Below the pieces are notes generated by a model. That model made no database searches and was not told where the DNA came from. It saw only the letters and a list, made by a program, of their open reading frames with translations. 53,607 nt of DNA, taken from contig CATJBQ010000121.1 of NCBI GenBank assembly GCA_949738465.1, forward strand, positions 1 to 53,607, given 5' to 3'. The position numbers and the translations under genes were made by a program. Numbering within the stretch: the first letter of the stretch is position 1; every line of letters begins with the position of its first letter. The DNA is from an uncultured Lachnospiraceae bacterium. Lineage in GTDB: Bacteria > Bacillota > Clostridia > Lachnospirales > Lachnospiraceae. This document shows positions 44,574-53,607 of this stretch, in pieces.

Positions 44574-45497
44574 ATGGGGATTTTTAACAAAAAGAAAAAT
44601 AACATCCGAAGGAAAGAACTTATTTTTATATGGGGAATGCTTGCACTGCCGCTTTTACAATGGTTGATCTTCTGGCTGGGAATTAACGTCAATTTTATAA
44701 AGCTTGCATTTTTGGATGCCAGAACGAATGCCTTTACGTTTTCTAATTTCATTACGTTTTGGAATGACCTGACGACTCCGGACGGATCCGTAAAGATCGC
44801 GCTGGTAAATACGCTGAAATATTTTGCGGCGACGATGCTGCTCATCAATCCGCTTTCCCTGGGGATTGCATATTTTTTGTACAGAAAAATCCGGGGATAT
44901 AAGGTATTCCGTGTTATTTTCTATTTGCCGGTGATTATTTCGGCCGTGGTCATGGTGGAATGCTATCGTGGCGTCATTCAACCCAACGGAATCGTAGATA
45001 TGTTTTTGCATATGTTTGGAAGATCGATCCCTCCCGAAGGCTGGCTTGCCAATTTTGACCATGCCACCGGAGCCATACTGTTTTTCGTTGTGTGGACGGG
45101 ATTTGGCGCAAATGTGTTATTGTTTATGGGAGCTATGGTACGGGTGCCCGCAGAAATGCTGGAGGCATCCAGAATGGACGGCTGTTCAGCGTTCCGGGAA
45201 TTTTTTGTTATGATACTTCCGATGATCATGCCGACGATTTCCACCTTAATAATTGTGTCGTGTACCAGTATTGTTGCCACAACAGGTCCCATCCTGCTGT
45301 TTACCAACGGAGGCTACAATACCACTACGATTTCCTTCTGGATCTTCGAAAAAATATACGGCGGCGGCGTATCCGGCGGTTTGACTTCGAATTACAATAT
45401 CGTTTCCTGTACGGGACTGTGCTTCACGCTGATAAGCCTGCCGGTTATTTTCCTGATCCGTTTCCTTATGGAGAAAATTCCGGTGGTAGAATATTGA
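44574..45497 (+). CDS. ABC transporter permease, LplB type
   Basis: A 307-residue inner-membrane permease. The frame is open from 44532, but the ATG at 44574 (MGIFNKKKNNIRRK) follows AAAGGTGG and gives the standard basic N-terminus before the first helix. The EAA-type loop is PAEMLEASRMDGCSAFREFF. It is the first gene of an operon with a second permease, a binding lipoprotein, a DUF4091 lipoprotein and a repeat lipoprotein. Permeases of the LplB/YtcP type usually serve complex glycan or oligosaccharide importers. Confidence 0.9.
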   Translation: MGIFNKKKNNIRRKELIFIWGMLALPLLQWLIFWLGINVNFIKLAFLDARTNAFTFSNFITFWNDLTTPDGSVKIALVNTLKYFAATMLLINPLSLGIAYFLYRKIRGYKVFRVIFYLPVIISAVVMVECYRGVIQPNGIVDMFLHMFGRSIPPEGWLANFDHATGAILFFVVWTGFGANVLLFMGAMVRVPAEMLEASRMDGCSAFREFFVMILPMIMPTISTLIIVSCTSIVATTGPILLFTNGGYNTTTISFWIFEKIYGGGVSGGLTSNYNIVSCTGLCFTLISLPVIFLIRFLMEKIPVVEY

Positions 45498-45512
45498 CAG
45501 GGGGGGAAGAAC

Positions 45513-46436
45513 ATGTTTAAAAAAGTATTTAAAAAAGAGGAACAAACGATATTGATGCGCCGCAGCAAACGCGAAAAGATCGTTTTTGGCATTGTGTTTA
45601 CGATATTTGCCTTTTACGCTATATCCCTTATGCTGCCATTTGTGTTTATGATATTCAATTCGCTGAAGGGCGGGGAGGAATACATTAACGACATAGCGGC
45701 GGGCAGAACGTTTTTTTCGCCCGTAAAAGCGTTGTTTGAAAATTATGCCAGCGCCTTTCAGGCCTTAAAAGTCACAGATTTTAACGGAAAAGAAATTTAT
45801 TTTCCCCAAATGCTGTTTAACAGTATATGGTATACCGTCCTTTTTGTGGGGGCGGGCGTTCTGGCCAGCTCCATGACCGCGTATGTCGTGGCCAAATACC
45901 GATTCCGCGGAAGGAGATTGATTGACGGGATCGCTATATTCAGCATGACGATTCCTATTATCGGTACCACGGGTTCGACGCTGTCGATGTACAATACGTT
46001 GGGAATTTACAACACGCCGCTTTTGCCGGTCCTGGTGGGCTTTGCCGGTTTCGGGTTCAACTTTCTTGTCCTGCGCGGATTTTTCAGCAATCTGCCCTGG
46101 AGCTATGCGGAGTCGGTGTTTGTGGACGGCGGTGGACATCTGACGGTATTTTTCCGGATCATGATGCCCCAGGCCCGGCCCTGTCTGGTTACGCTGTTCA
46201 TTATGGCATTTATAACCACCTGGAACGATTATCAGACGCTGCTTTTGTATATGCCCAGTTATCCAACGCTTTCTTCGGGCCTCTACCTGGTACAGCGCTC
46301 CCTCACACGGAACCCGTTGGAGTACCCCGTATATTTTGCGGGACTTATGGTGTCTGTTGTTCCCATCGTGCTTGTGTTCTCCCTGTTTTCCGATGTGATT
46401 ATGTCAAATTTCACGGTAGGCGGGCTGAAAGGATAA
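45513..46436 (+). CDS. ABC transporter permease, YtcP type
   Basis: A 307-residue carbohydrate ABC permease with six predicted helices. The cytoplasmic EAA-type loop is SYAESVFVDGGGHLTVFFRI, a form typical of YtcP/LplC partners, where AES replaces EAA. It starts 15 bases after the first permease, behind a purine-rich GGGGGGAAG site. It pairs with the permease at 44574 and the binding protein at 46485. Confidence 0.9.
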   Translation: MFKKVFKKEEQTILMRRSKREKIVFGIVFTIFAFYAISLMLPFVFMIFNSLKGGEEYINDIAAGRTFFSPVKALFENYASAFQALKVTDFNGKEIYFPQMLFNSIWYTVLFVGAGVLASSMTAYVVAKYRFRGRRLIDGIAIFSMTIPIIGTTGSTLSMYNTLGIYNTPLLPVLVGFAGFGFNFLVLRGFFSNLPWSYAESVFVDGGGHLTVFFRIMMPQARPCLVTLFIMAFITTWNDYQTLLLYMPSYPTLSSGLYLVQRSLTRNPLEYPVYFAGLMVSVVPIVLVFSLFSDVIMSNFTVGGLKG

Positions 46437-46484
46437 AACAAAACAATTTTAGTAAGTAGCAAGAAAAAGAAAGGAGCAAGGATT

Positions 46485-48134
46485 ATGAAAAGGAAGAAGT
46501 TTTTTGCGGCAATGCTGTCTGTGATGATGACGGGGTGTCTGGTGTCCTTCGCAGGCTGCGGCGCCGACGGGGAAGATGGTGGCAGAGTTCAGGCCGAAGT
46601 CGAAAAGGATGGCGAAGATGGAGGCGAAAATAGCGGCGGAGGCGGCGTGGCTGCGCTGGAAATTTTTCTCACGGATGCGGGCTACGGTACGGACTGGTGC
46701 TATGAGATGAAGGAGCTGTTCGCCCAGCAGGACTGGGTAAAGGAGAAGTATCCCGGGCTGGATATCAAGATCAGCACCAGCGACGATCAGACGCTTGCGC
46801 AAAGCAAATTAAGCTCCGGAGAAAAATCCAACGAATACGATCTGCTGTTCGGGATCGGTATGAGCGAATACTACGGCCAGAATGGTCCGCTGCTGGATCT
46901 GACGGAATGTGTATATGAGGCGCAGGTGCCGGGAGAGGACGTTTCCTACAAAGACAAAATGGAGGACAGCTTTCTTGCTTCCTTCGGTTTTACGGAGGCC
47001 GGAAGCACGGACACAGCGTATTATGCCGCACCCTGGGTGGGCGGTATGGAAGGGCTTTTGTATAACGAAGACCTTTTTGCTGCAAACGGTCTGAAAGTGC
47101 CCAACACCACCGACGAGCTGGCTGAGGTATGCGCTGCATACAAGGCGAAGGGGAGTGAAAACTATTCCTTCCTGCAGTCCTATGACGCAAACTATTTCGA
47201 TTATTTGTTTTTCGTATGGTGGGCACAGTACGAAGGCGTGGAGGGATACGAAAATTACTTTGAAGGAATCGATAACGAAACATATTCCACGCGCATTTTC
47301 GAGCAAAAAGGAAGAGAATACGCCCTGGAGGTATTTGAGGAGCTGCTGGATTACGAGAAAGGCTATGTAAATCCCATGTCATTTACGCAAAAATTCGTAA
47401 TTTCACAATCTTCCTTTATTAACGGAGAAGCGCTGATGCACGCAAACGGCGACTGGTTCAGCAGCGAAATGTTGGACGTTATGCTAAGCAAAGGCGACGC
47501 CGCGCCCAGGATCAAGATGATGCGCACGCCGGTCATCTCGCGTTTGGGTGAAAAGTTAGGTATAACTGACCAGGAACTTTCCGATATCGTAGCCTATGTA
47601 GACGCCGTCGGAGCAGGGCAGGACGTCCAGATCCCGGGATTCACCTCCTCCAAGGACTATACGCCCCAGGAAGTGGTGGATGCCGTGAAGGAGGCAAGAA
47701 CGGTAGTCTATACCATAGGAAATGCCCACAGTGCGGTAATTCCGCAATACGCCGAAGGAAAGGATGCGGCGGCAGATTTTCTGCGTTTTATGGCTACCGA
47801 CAACGCGTTGGACGTATTTGCCCAAAAGACCGTAGGCGCAACGCTGCCCTTTCAGCACGTTATCGATCAGGAAATATACGAGCGCCTTGCCCTTGCGCAG
47901 CAAGCCAGAATCGATTACTTCCAAAGCGCAAACGGCATACATACGCTGGTGGATCCACAATCCTTCCCGCTGGTCCGTTACGGCGGATTGACGCCATTTT
48001 TGAACGAACGTTTTTATCAGCAGTTCTCATCCCAGGGCAACACGAAAACACCTGCGGATTTTATGCAGGAGATGCGGGAATCGTGGAATGAGGATAAATT
48101 CAACAATGCGCTGAAAACTGCGGGTTTGCAATAA
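46485..48134 (+). CDS. ABC transporter substrate-binding lipoprotein (large, LipO/LplA type)
   Basis: A 549-residue extracellular binding protein. The signal sequence ends at a lipobox, either FAGC (Cys26) or an earlier TGC (Cys18). A short acidic Gly-rich linker follows. The mature domain has STSDDQTLAQSKLSSGE, YDLLFGIGMSEYY and PWVGGMEGLLYN, typical of family 1 solute-binding proteins of the long type that accompany LplB/YtcP permeases. It follows the permease genes instead of preceding them, unlike the first ABC operon. The ligand is probably an oligosaccharide released by the lipoproteins encoded downstream. Confidence 0.9.
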   Translation: MKRKKFFAAMLSVMMTGCLVSFAGCGADGEDGGRVQAEVEKDGEDGGENSGGGGVAALEIFLTDAGYGTDWCYEMKELFAQQDWVKEKYPGLDIKISTSDDQTLAQSKLSSGEKSNEYDLLFGIGMSEYYGQNGPLLDLTECVYEAQVPGEDVSYKDKMEDSFLASFGFTEAGSTDTAYYAAPWVGGMEGLLYNEDLFAANGLKVPNTTDELAEVCAAYKAKGSENYSFLQSYDANYFDYLFFVWWAQYEGVEGYENYFEGIDNETYSTRIFEQKGREYALEVFEELLDYEKGYVNPMSFTQKFVISQSSFINGEALMHANGDWFSSEMLDVMLSKGDAAPRIKMMRTPVISRLGEKLGITDQELSDIVAYVDAVGAGQDVQIPGFTSSKDYTPQEVVDAVKEARTVVYTIGNAHSAVIPQYAEGKDAAADFLRFMATDNALDVFAQKTVGATLPFQHVIDQEIYERLALAQQARIDYFQSANGIHTLVDPQSFPLVRYGGLTPFLNERFYQQFSSQGNTKTPADFMQEMRESWNEDKFNNALKTAGLQ

Positions 48135-48176
48135 GGGAAAACAAGAAACAGGTCTGAAAAAGGAAGGAGGAGGAAA

Positions 48177-50663
48177 ATGAAAAAGAGGATTGTTTCAGTC
48201 GTACTGGTGTTCGCCTGTGCACTTTCACTCTTTTGCGGCTGCAGCAAAGAGAACAAAAGCAATAACGAGAACGAAAGTAGTGATCATGAAAGCGAAAACG
48301 ATCACGAAACGAAGAACACCGGGCTGGACGACGTTATTTTATGGGGGATGCCTGGTACCGAAAAGGTATATCAGGACATAGGCTATGACAGTGACTACTA
48401 CACGTCTTATAAAACCGATGCCAGGATCGATCTTGTGATGGCAAAGGGCGAATATGAGGGCGGGCAGATCATCATTTCGGCAAACAGCGACGTTACCTTC
48501 GACGTTTCCGGCAGTGCGCTTACCAGCGGAGAAAACTCCATAGCGGCCAGCCAGGTGGAAGTATTTGCGCAAAAATATGTAAATGTGTCGGCCAATAACG
48601 ACCTGAGCAGTAAGCTTCCTGTTGCAAAATATCCCGATGCCCTCATCCCCATGGAGAATCTGAAAGCCGTGGGCGAGAACGTTGTCCGGGAAGGCGAAAA
48701 CCAGGGCATATACGTGCGTGTCAAAACATCGGCTGATCAGGCGCCGGGCGAATATACAGGCAGTCTTACACTGACCGTGGGGGAAGAAAGCACTCAGCTT
48801 CCCGTAAAAGTACAGGTGGCCGACGTGGCTGTTTCCCAGGAGGCGCACAATAAAAGCGTGTTCATAAATGCCTGGTATTTTTACGAAGGAGAGCTGGATA
48901 CTACCCAGGAAATGCTGGATAAGTACAACGAGGCATTGCTGGATTACCGGATCGGGATGGGCACGATGCTCATGTACGGGCGCCATCATAATGAAGACCT
49001 TTCCACACCGGAAAAAATAGACGCGTGGCTGGAAAAGGCATATGGTTATATGCAGGATCCAGCATGCTCCACGATCCAACTGCCATATACGACGGATGAA
49101 GCGCAGATGACAGTGATCTTGCAGGCGATCGCCGACTACAGTGTGGAGAAAAACTATGATATGTTTGCAAAACTTGTGGTGTATCCGGGCGGTCTGATCG
49201 ATGAACCCCGCGGCAACGGAACGATGGCTGATGCCGAGCGTATCTGCAGCTCCTTCATGAGCCTTAAAAATACCTTTGCCGATACCCTTCCCAGTGATGG
49301 GCTGCAGGCGGAAATGGCGGATTCTGTCAGAAAAATTCCGATGCTCGTTACGGAATATTATGATGAGAAGCTTGACAGCGCCGGAGCGACTTTTTGTCCA
49401 CAGTTTCAGCATTACGATACCGAAAATCAGCGCCGGCAGTACGAAGGGCGGGAGGGATGGTGGTATGGCTGTATCTACCCGCGTGCGCCGTTCCCCACAT
49501 ACCATACAGACGACACATGGCTTTCGGCAAGACTGATCGGCTGGATGCAGGCACAGTATAACGTGGTGGGAAACCTGTTCTGGTCCACCGATGTATACGC
49601 TGTATATAGCAAAGACGGATATCAGAGCATAGAAGAATATTATGAGGGCGAAGCCGTCAGATACCCTGCTGTAAACGGCGACGGATACCTGTTCTATCCC
49701 GGCAAAAAATACGGCATAGACGGGCCCATAGGCTCCATGCGGTTAGAAGCCATTCGCGACGGATATGAAGAATATGAAATCCTGTACGAGATCAAGCAAA
49801 GATATCTCGACACCGGTAACCGCTTAAGCAGTGACGAGCTGGATTTCGGAAAGTTCGTAAGCTCACTTACCGAAGATATGTATACGGGTACGACCGTAGC
49901 GGTTACCACGGATGAATTTAACACGGCAAGGCTGGCACTGCTGGAGGCTTCTGTCCTGAACAAGGAGACGGAGTTTGCCGTACTCGATTATAGCGACAAC
50001 GGTTACGGAGAAAAAACATATAAGTTTGTGGTAAATTCCGATTGGAAGGTGCAGGAGGGTGGCGCTGTGCTGACGCCCGAAACAACCCAGGAAAACCTGT
50101 CCGTGTATTCCATCACGCGGAAATTAGAGAATGACAGAAACGAGCTGTGTCTGTCCTTCGAAAAGGACGGCAAGAAAAGGGAATATACGTTGGATCTGGG
50201 CGGCAGGACTGTTGCCGTATATGCCTCTGAATTCGATGAAAGCATTTTCGAGGAAAGAACGGCGAAGCTTGATCTTAAAAAGACAGGGGACGGATGGGAG
50301 ATTACCCTTGCCGAGGTGGCCGATGCGGATGCCTCAGAACAGTCCTTTGCCCTGGTGGGCGAAAGCGTTTCGGCGGTAGATACCAATACGCGGTCCATGG
50401 TGCTGCATATGCAGTATGATGGCGACGACAACGCGGCATTTACGCTGAACGGTAAATTCGCCAACAGTAAGGTAGCCACTGCATTGGCTTCCTACACCCT
50501 TGAGAAGGGTGAAAATACCATTACAGTGGATCTGAGCCTCAAGGATATGCAATCCCTGGGCGTGTTGGAAAAGCTCACGTTTGTATTTAATGGCGACGAA
50601 GGTGCCGCCAGCATTCCTGCACATACGATCACGTTGAAGGATATTGTATATTACGCCGAATAG
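48177..50663 (+). CDS. DUF4091 / GH123-like lipoprotein
   Basis: An 828-residue lipoprotein (lipobox FCGC, Cys22, then a long Asn/Glu/Lys-rich linker to about 45). An N-terminal beta-sandwich (about 60-215) precedes a TIM barrel with the D-E-P motif LIDEPRG (D342, E343), the catalytic Asp-Glu position in GH123 N-acetylgalactosaminidases. The DUF4091 region follows: GWWYGCIYPRAPFPTYHTDD, then YLFYPGKKYG and GPIGSMRLEAIRDGYEEYE. A C-terminal beta domain (about 600-828) is unassigned. GH123 enzymes act on terminal GalNAc of glycolipids or mucin-type glycans, which would fit the mucin theme of the window. It lies in the second ABC operon and would act at the cell surface. Confidence 0.85.
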   Translation: MKKRIVSVVLVFACALSLFCGCSKENKSNNENESSDHESENDHETKNTGLDDVILWGMPGTEKVYQDIGYDSDYYTSYKTDARIDLVMAKGEYEGGQIIISANSDVTFDVSGSALTSGENSIAASQVEVFAQKYVNVSANNDLSSKLPVAKYPDALIPMENLKAVGENVVREGENQGIYVRVKTSADQAPGEYTGSLTLTVGEESTQLPVKVQVADVAVSQEAHNKSVFINAWYFYEGELDTTQEMLDKYNEALLDYRIGMGTMLMYGRHHNEDLSTPEKIDAWLEKAYGYMQDPACSTIQLPYTTDEAQMTVILQAIADYSVEKNYDMFAKLVVYPGGLIDEPRGNGTMADAERICSSFMSLKNTFADTLPSDGLQAEMADSVRKIPMLVTEYYDEKLDSAGATFCPQFQHYDTENQRRQYEGREGWWYGCIYPRAPFPTYHTDDTWLSARLIGWMQAQYNVVGNLFWSTDVYAVYSKDGYQSIEEYYEGEAVRYPAVNGDGYLFYPGKKYGIDGPIGSMRLEAIRDGYEEYEILYEIKQRYLDTGNRLSSDELDFGKFVSSLTEDMYTGTTVAVTTDEFNTARLALLEASVLNKETEFAVLDYSDNGYGEKTYKFVVNSDWKVQEGGAVLTPETTQENLSVYSITRKLENDRNELCLSFEKDGKKREYTLDLGGRTVAVYASEFDESIFEERTAKLDLKKTGDGWEITLAEVADADASEQSFALVGESVSAVDTNTRSMVLHMQYDGDDNAAFTLNGKFANSKVATALASYTLEKGENTITVDLSLKDMQSLGVLEKLTFVFNGDEGAASIPAHTITLKDIVYYAE

Positions 50664-50677
50664 GAGGGGGAGGGAAG

Positions 50678-53607
50678 ATGAAAAAAATCAAACTATGGTT
50701 TGGCATACTGTGCATATTTCTGGCGCTTGGCCTTGCGGCTGGCTGCTCGAAGAAGGATACGGTAGATGAAATGCCAGAGGAGCCACCGGAAGAGACGAGG
50801 GAAGAATCAAGGAAAGAACCGACGGAAATCGTGCTTGCTGATTTCGAAAAATGGGCACCTGATTTTCAGACGCTGCGGCTCAGGAACGAGTTCGGCTCCA
50901 TCGACGTAAATACAGATACCGATTATGTGAAATCGGGGAAGCAATCGGCCGCATTAACGGTGGTGGGTTCTTCAGGCAGTGAAAATCCCTGGTTTTTCGT
51001 AAACACGGTAAGTACGCGGTTTGCGTACGACTACTCCGATTTTTCCTGCATAGACAGCATATCGGCCTGGTTCTACAATGCGTCGGATACAGACGAGCAG
51101 TTACACGCAGGGCTGATCACAAATATCGTTTGCATCGAACAAAATGAATTGCAAAAATATGACACGTTTACATTGAAGCCGGGGTGGAACGAAGTCGTTT
51201 ATACACCGGATATGAACTACGTCATTTCCGCTGTAGGCCAGGAGTCGTATCAAGGGATACAGGGCGTATACTTTATGTTTGAAAATCCCCATGCAGCTTC
51301 GAAAGCAGAGGGAAAGCGATTTTACGTAGACGACGTTACGCTGCACTACGGGGAGGAAAAGCCGTTTACCGAGGTACGTGCGGGCAGCTATTATACGTCC
51401 GGCACCAAGATCGGTGAGCCCGGATGGATCATACTGAAAAATCCCGTAAAGATGGAGGATCTGGAAGATAAGGCACTGCATTTCGAGTTTAAATTCGATA
51501 CCGACACGGGGAGATTTGGATTTGCCATATGCTGCAACGACTATCAGTGGTCCAACATTACCGGCACGCTGATCATAGAAAAGACCACAGACGGCGTTGT
51601 TTCCAACATTGGAAGGATTGTGGAACAGGAAGACGGCTGGTACGCCTGGGAGCTCAACAGCGATATGTTTGAGGGGGATGGAGCGGAAGTAGCCGAAGAC
51701 GTAAGCCTGATCTACCACCAAAACGAGGTGGTGCAGGGCAACGTGATCATCGACTGGAACAGTATGCGTGCGGCAGACGCGTATCCGATGACCCGTGAGG
51801 AGCGTTCCCAGGAATATACCGACGGCGATCTGATCTATTATCATATCAAAAATGGCGTTCCCATGAACGAGTTAGCAGAAAAGGCGCTGCAGTTCGAATT
51901 TAAGTTCGCTTCTAAAACAGGGAAATTCGGCTTTGCCTTTATGGACGGCGACCCGGACGGCTGGAAAAATATTACCGGTACGCTGGTGATTGAGAAGAAG
52001 AACGGCGTGGTCACGTCCAATATCGGTAAGATTGTGGAGACGGAAGACGGCTGGTATGCATGGAGGCTGGACAGCGATCTGTTTGCGGGAGACGGTGTGT
52101 CAAAAGCTAAAATCGTTGATCTTGCCTGTGACAACAACGGAATTGACGGCATCGATACGACGGTGCAGGGAACGGTATATATCGACTGGAAGAGTCTGAA
52201 AGCGGTAGAACTGAAAGGCACCCGTGAGGAGCTTTCCGACAAGTACACCGATGGCGGTCTGATCGAGCATCACTTCCGCAATAAGGGCATCCCCATGGCC
52301 GATCTGGAAGGAAAGGCGCTGCAGTTCGAATTTAAGTTCGCTTCCGAAACAGGAAAATTTGGATTTGCCTTTTTAGACAGCAACCCGGACGGCTGGAAAA
52401 ATATTACCGGTACGATCGTGATCGAGAAGAAGGACGGCAAGATCGTGTCTAACATCGGAAAGATCGAAGAAACCGGGAATGGCTGGTATGTCTGGAGGCT
52501 GAATCACGATCTGTTTGCAGGCAGCGACGTGTCAAGTGCCGGGATCGTTGATTTTGCTTATCACGACAACGGAACCCACGGCATCGATACGACGGTGCAG
52601 GGTACCGTATATATCGACTGGAAGAGTGTGCGTGCGGTAGAGGCGTATCCGGTGACCCGTGAGGACCGTTCCCAGGCGCTTACCGACGGCGACCTGATCT
52701 GGCATCACTCCAGTAAGGGTGTTTCCATGGCCGAGCTGGCCGGGAAGGCGCTGCAGTTCGAATTTAAGTTTACCTCCGAAGCAGGAAAATTCGGCTTTGC
52801 CTTTATGGACAACGACCGTGATTGGGCAAATATTACCGGTACAATTGTGATCGAGAAGAAGGACGGCAGGATTACGTCCAATATGGGAAGGATCGAAGAG
52901 ACCGGGGACGGCTGGTACGCCTGGAAGCTTAACCGTGATCTGTTTGCAGGAAGTGATGTGGCAAAAGCTCAGACCGTGGATCTTGCTTACCATAACAATG
53001 GAACGGACGGCATCGATACGACGGTGCAGGGAACGGTATATATCGATTGGGATAGTATGCATGCGGTAGAGGCGTATCCGGTGACCCGCGAGGATCGTTC
53101 CCAGGCGCTTACTGACGGCGACCTGATCTGGCATCACTCCAGTAAGGGTGTTTCTATGGCCGGGCTGTCAGGAAAGGCGCTGCAGTTCGAATTTAAGTTC
53201 ACCTCTGAAACGGGGAAATTCGGTTTTGCCCTGATGGACAACGATTGGACCAATGTTACCGGTACGCTGGTGATTGAGAAAAAGGACGGTAAGATTATGT
53301 CCAATATGGGAAAGATCGAAGAAACCGGGGACGGCTGGTACGCCTGGAAGCTGAATCGCGATCAGTTTGCAGGGGAAGGTGCTTCAAAAGCCAAAACCGT
53401 CGGTCTTGCCTATCACGACAACGGAACCCACGGCATCGACACGACGGTGCAGGGAACAGTATATATCGACTGGGAGAGTATGCGTGCGGTAGAGGCGTAT
53501 CCGGTGACCCGTGAGGAGCGTTGTGAGCAATACGCCGACGGAGGCCTGATAAACAAGGATTTCAACAAGGATGTGTCCATGGCTGAGCTGTCAGGAAAGG
53601 CGCTACA
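50678..53607 (+). CDS. Tandem-repeat surface lipoprotein (3' end beyond window)
   Basis: The frame opens at ATG 50678 after AGGAGGGGGAGGG and stays open to the window end (976 codons). The signal peptide ends at a lipobox AAGC, followed by a Glu/Pro-rich spacer. Residues about 50-225 form a jelly-roll-like domain (VLADFEKWAPDF, then RFYVDDVTLHYG). From residue 250 the protein consists of ~143-residue repeats: five complete and a sixth cut off. Each contains ALQFEFKF, GKFGFAF, ITGTIVIEKKDG, GWYAWKLN and TTVQGTVYIDW. The closing YIDWxSxxAV resembles the last strand of carbohydrate-binding jelly rolls, so tandem carbohydrate-binding modules are suspected; no family could be assigned. It lies 14 bases after the GH123-like gene. 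Confidence 0.85.
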   Translation, partial: MKKIKLWFGILCIFLALGLAAGCSKKDTVDEMPEEPPEETREESRKEPTEIVLADFEKWAPDFQTLRLRNEFGSIDVNTDTDYVKSGKQSAALTVVGSSGSENPWFFVNTVSTRFAYDYSDFSCIDSISAWFYNASDTDEQLHAGLITNIVCIEQNELQKYDTFTLKPGWNEVVYTPDMNYVISAVGQESYQGIQGVYFMFENPHAASKAEGKRFYVDDVTLHYGEEKPFTEVRAGSYYTSGTKIGEPGWIILKNPVKMEDLEDKALHFEFKFDTDTGRFGFAICCNDYQWSNITGTLIIEKTTDGVVSNIGRIVEQEDGWYAWELNSDMFEGDGAEVAEDVSLIYHQNEVVQGNVIIDWNSMRAADAYPMTREERSQEYTDGDLIYYHIKNGVPMNELAEKALQFEFKFASKTGKFGFAFMDGDPDGWKNITGTLVIEKKNGVVTSNIGKIVETEDGWYAWRLDSDLFAGDGVSKAKIVDLACDNNGIDGIDTTVQGTVYIDWKSLKAVELKGTREELSDKYTDGGLIEHHFRNKGIPMADLEGKALQFEFKFASETGKFGFAFLDSNPDGWKNITGTIVIEKKDGKIVSNIGKIEETGNGWYVWRLNHDLFAGSDVSSAGIVDFAYHDNGTHGIDTTVQGTVYIDWKSVRAVEAYPVTREDRSQALTDGDLIWHHSSKGVSMAELAGKALQFEFKFTSEAGKFGFAFMDNDRDWANITGTIVIEKKDGRITSNMGRIEETGDGWYAWKLNRDLFAGSDVAKAQTVDLAYHNNGTDGIDTTVQGTVYIDWDSMHAVEAYPVTREDRSQALTDGDLIWHHSSKGVSMAGLSGKALQFEFKFTSETGKFGFALMDNDWTNVTGTLVIEKKDGKIMSNMGKIEETGDGWYAWKLNRDQFAGEGASKAKTVGLAYHDNGTHGIDTTVQGTVYIDWESMRAVEAYPVTREERCEQYADGGLINKDFNKDVSMAELSGKAL
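51425..53607 (+). repeat. Tandem coding repeats of about 402-435 bp (at least 5.2 copies)
   Basis: Units start at 51425, 51827, 52256, 52691, 53120 and 53543 (the last is partial), with lengths 402, 429, 435, 429 and 423 bp. CTGCAGTTCGAATTTAAGTT is shared by units 2-5, and GACGACGGTGCAGGG is shared by units 2-5 as well. Unit 1 is the most diverged; units 4 and 5 are the most alike. Such near-identity indicates recent duplication or gene conversion. Confidence 0.92.

Noticed and set aside
51425-53607. Mobile element or integron-type repeats
   Set aside because: The repeats stay in one reading frame inside a single lipoprotein and have no recombinase or terminal inverted repeats.

Overview
The window looks like a gut Firmicute of the Lachnospiraceae/Clostridia type. 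GC content is moderate, ribosome-binding sites are strong AGGAGG-type, and protein families are typical of that group (YesM/YesN two-component systems, multi-domain FIVAR/dockerin surface proteins, DUF4143 ATPases, URO-D-like proteins beside glycosidases). No rRNA, tRNA, CRISPR array or intact insertion sequence was seen. Species assignment is not possible from reading alone.

Layout. (1) 1-2.75 kb: two AAA-ATPase/PD-(D/E)XK-type accessory proteins, separated by a 32-bp tandem repeat and followed by a decayed 3' copy of the first gene and a strong terminator. (2) 2.77-8.37 kb: a myo-inositol catabolic locus. iolG diverges from a DeoR-type regulator followed by iolC, and then iolB, iolD and iolE are all broken by deletions, nonsense codons or frameshifts. 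iolC itself appears to have lost one residue of its PfkB catalytic motif. (3) 8.43-23.47 kb: a YesN-type response regulator and YesM-type sensor kinase diverge from an operon of a sugar ABC transporter (binding protein plus two permeases), a GH38 alpha-mannosidase, a URO-D/MtaA-like protein, a second GH38 enzyme and a second URO-D/MtaA-like protein. The reading is uptake and cytoplasmic trimming of mannose-containing oligosaccharides. (4) 23.47-28.7 kb: fragments of an ABC ATPase and a histidine kinase, then a cobalamin riboswitch with two tandem terminators in front of a 1473-aa cell-surface protein carrying an alpha/alpha-toroid domain.

(5) 28.75-44.36 kb: one probable transcript with its own sigma-A-like promoter and end terminator. 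It encodes an MFS transporter fused to a GH2 glycosidase, a soluble multi-PAS hybrid sensor kinase, a 1718-aa secreted M60-type metallopeptidase with a dockerin, a membrane-anchored cohesin-like/FIVAR protein, an SGNH esterase and a GH78-like enzyme. The reading is surface attack on host or mucin glycoproteins coupled to import and cytoplasmic hydrolysis. (6) 44.5-53.6 kb: a second ABC transporter operon (two permeases, a lipoprotein binding protein), a DUF4091/GH123-like lipoprotein and a large lipoprotein built from near-identical ~143-aa repeats that runs off the window.

The most noteworthy points are the MFS-GH2 fusion, the B12-riboswitch-controlled toroid surface protein, the adjacent dockerin/cohesin pair, the paired GH38/URO-D modules, the decaying inositol operon and the tandem-repeat lipoprotein. 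All assignments come from reading motifs; no database search was run.
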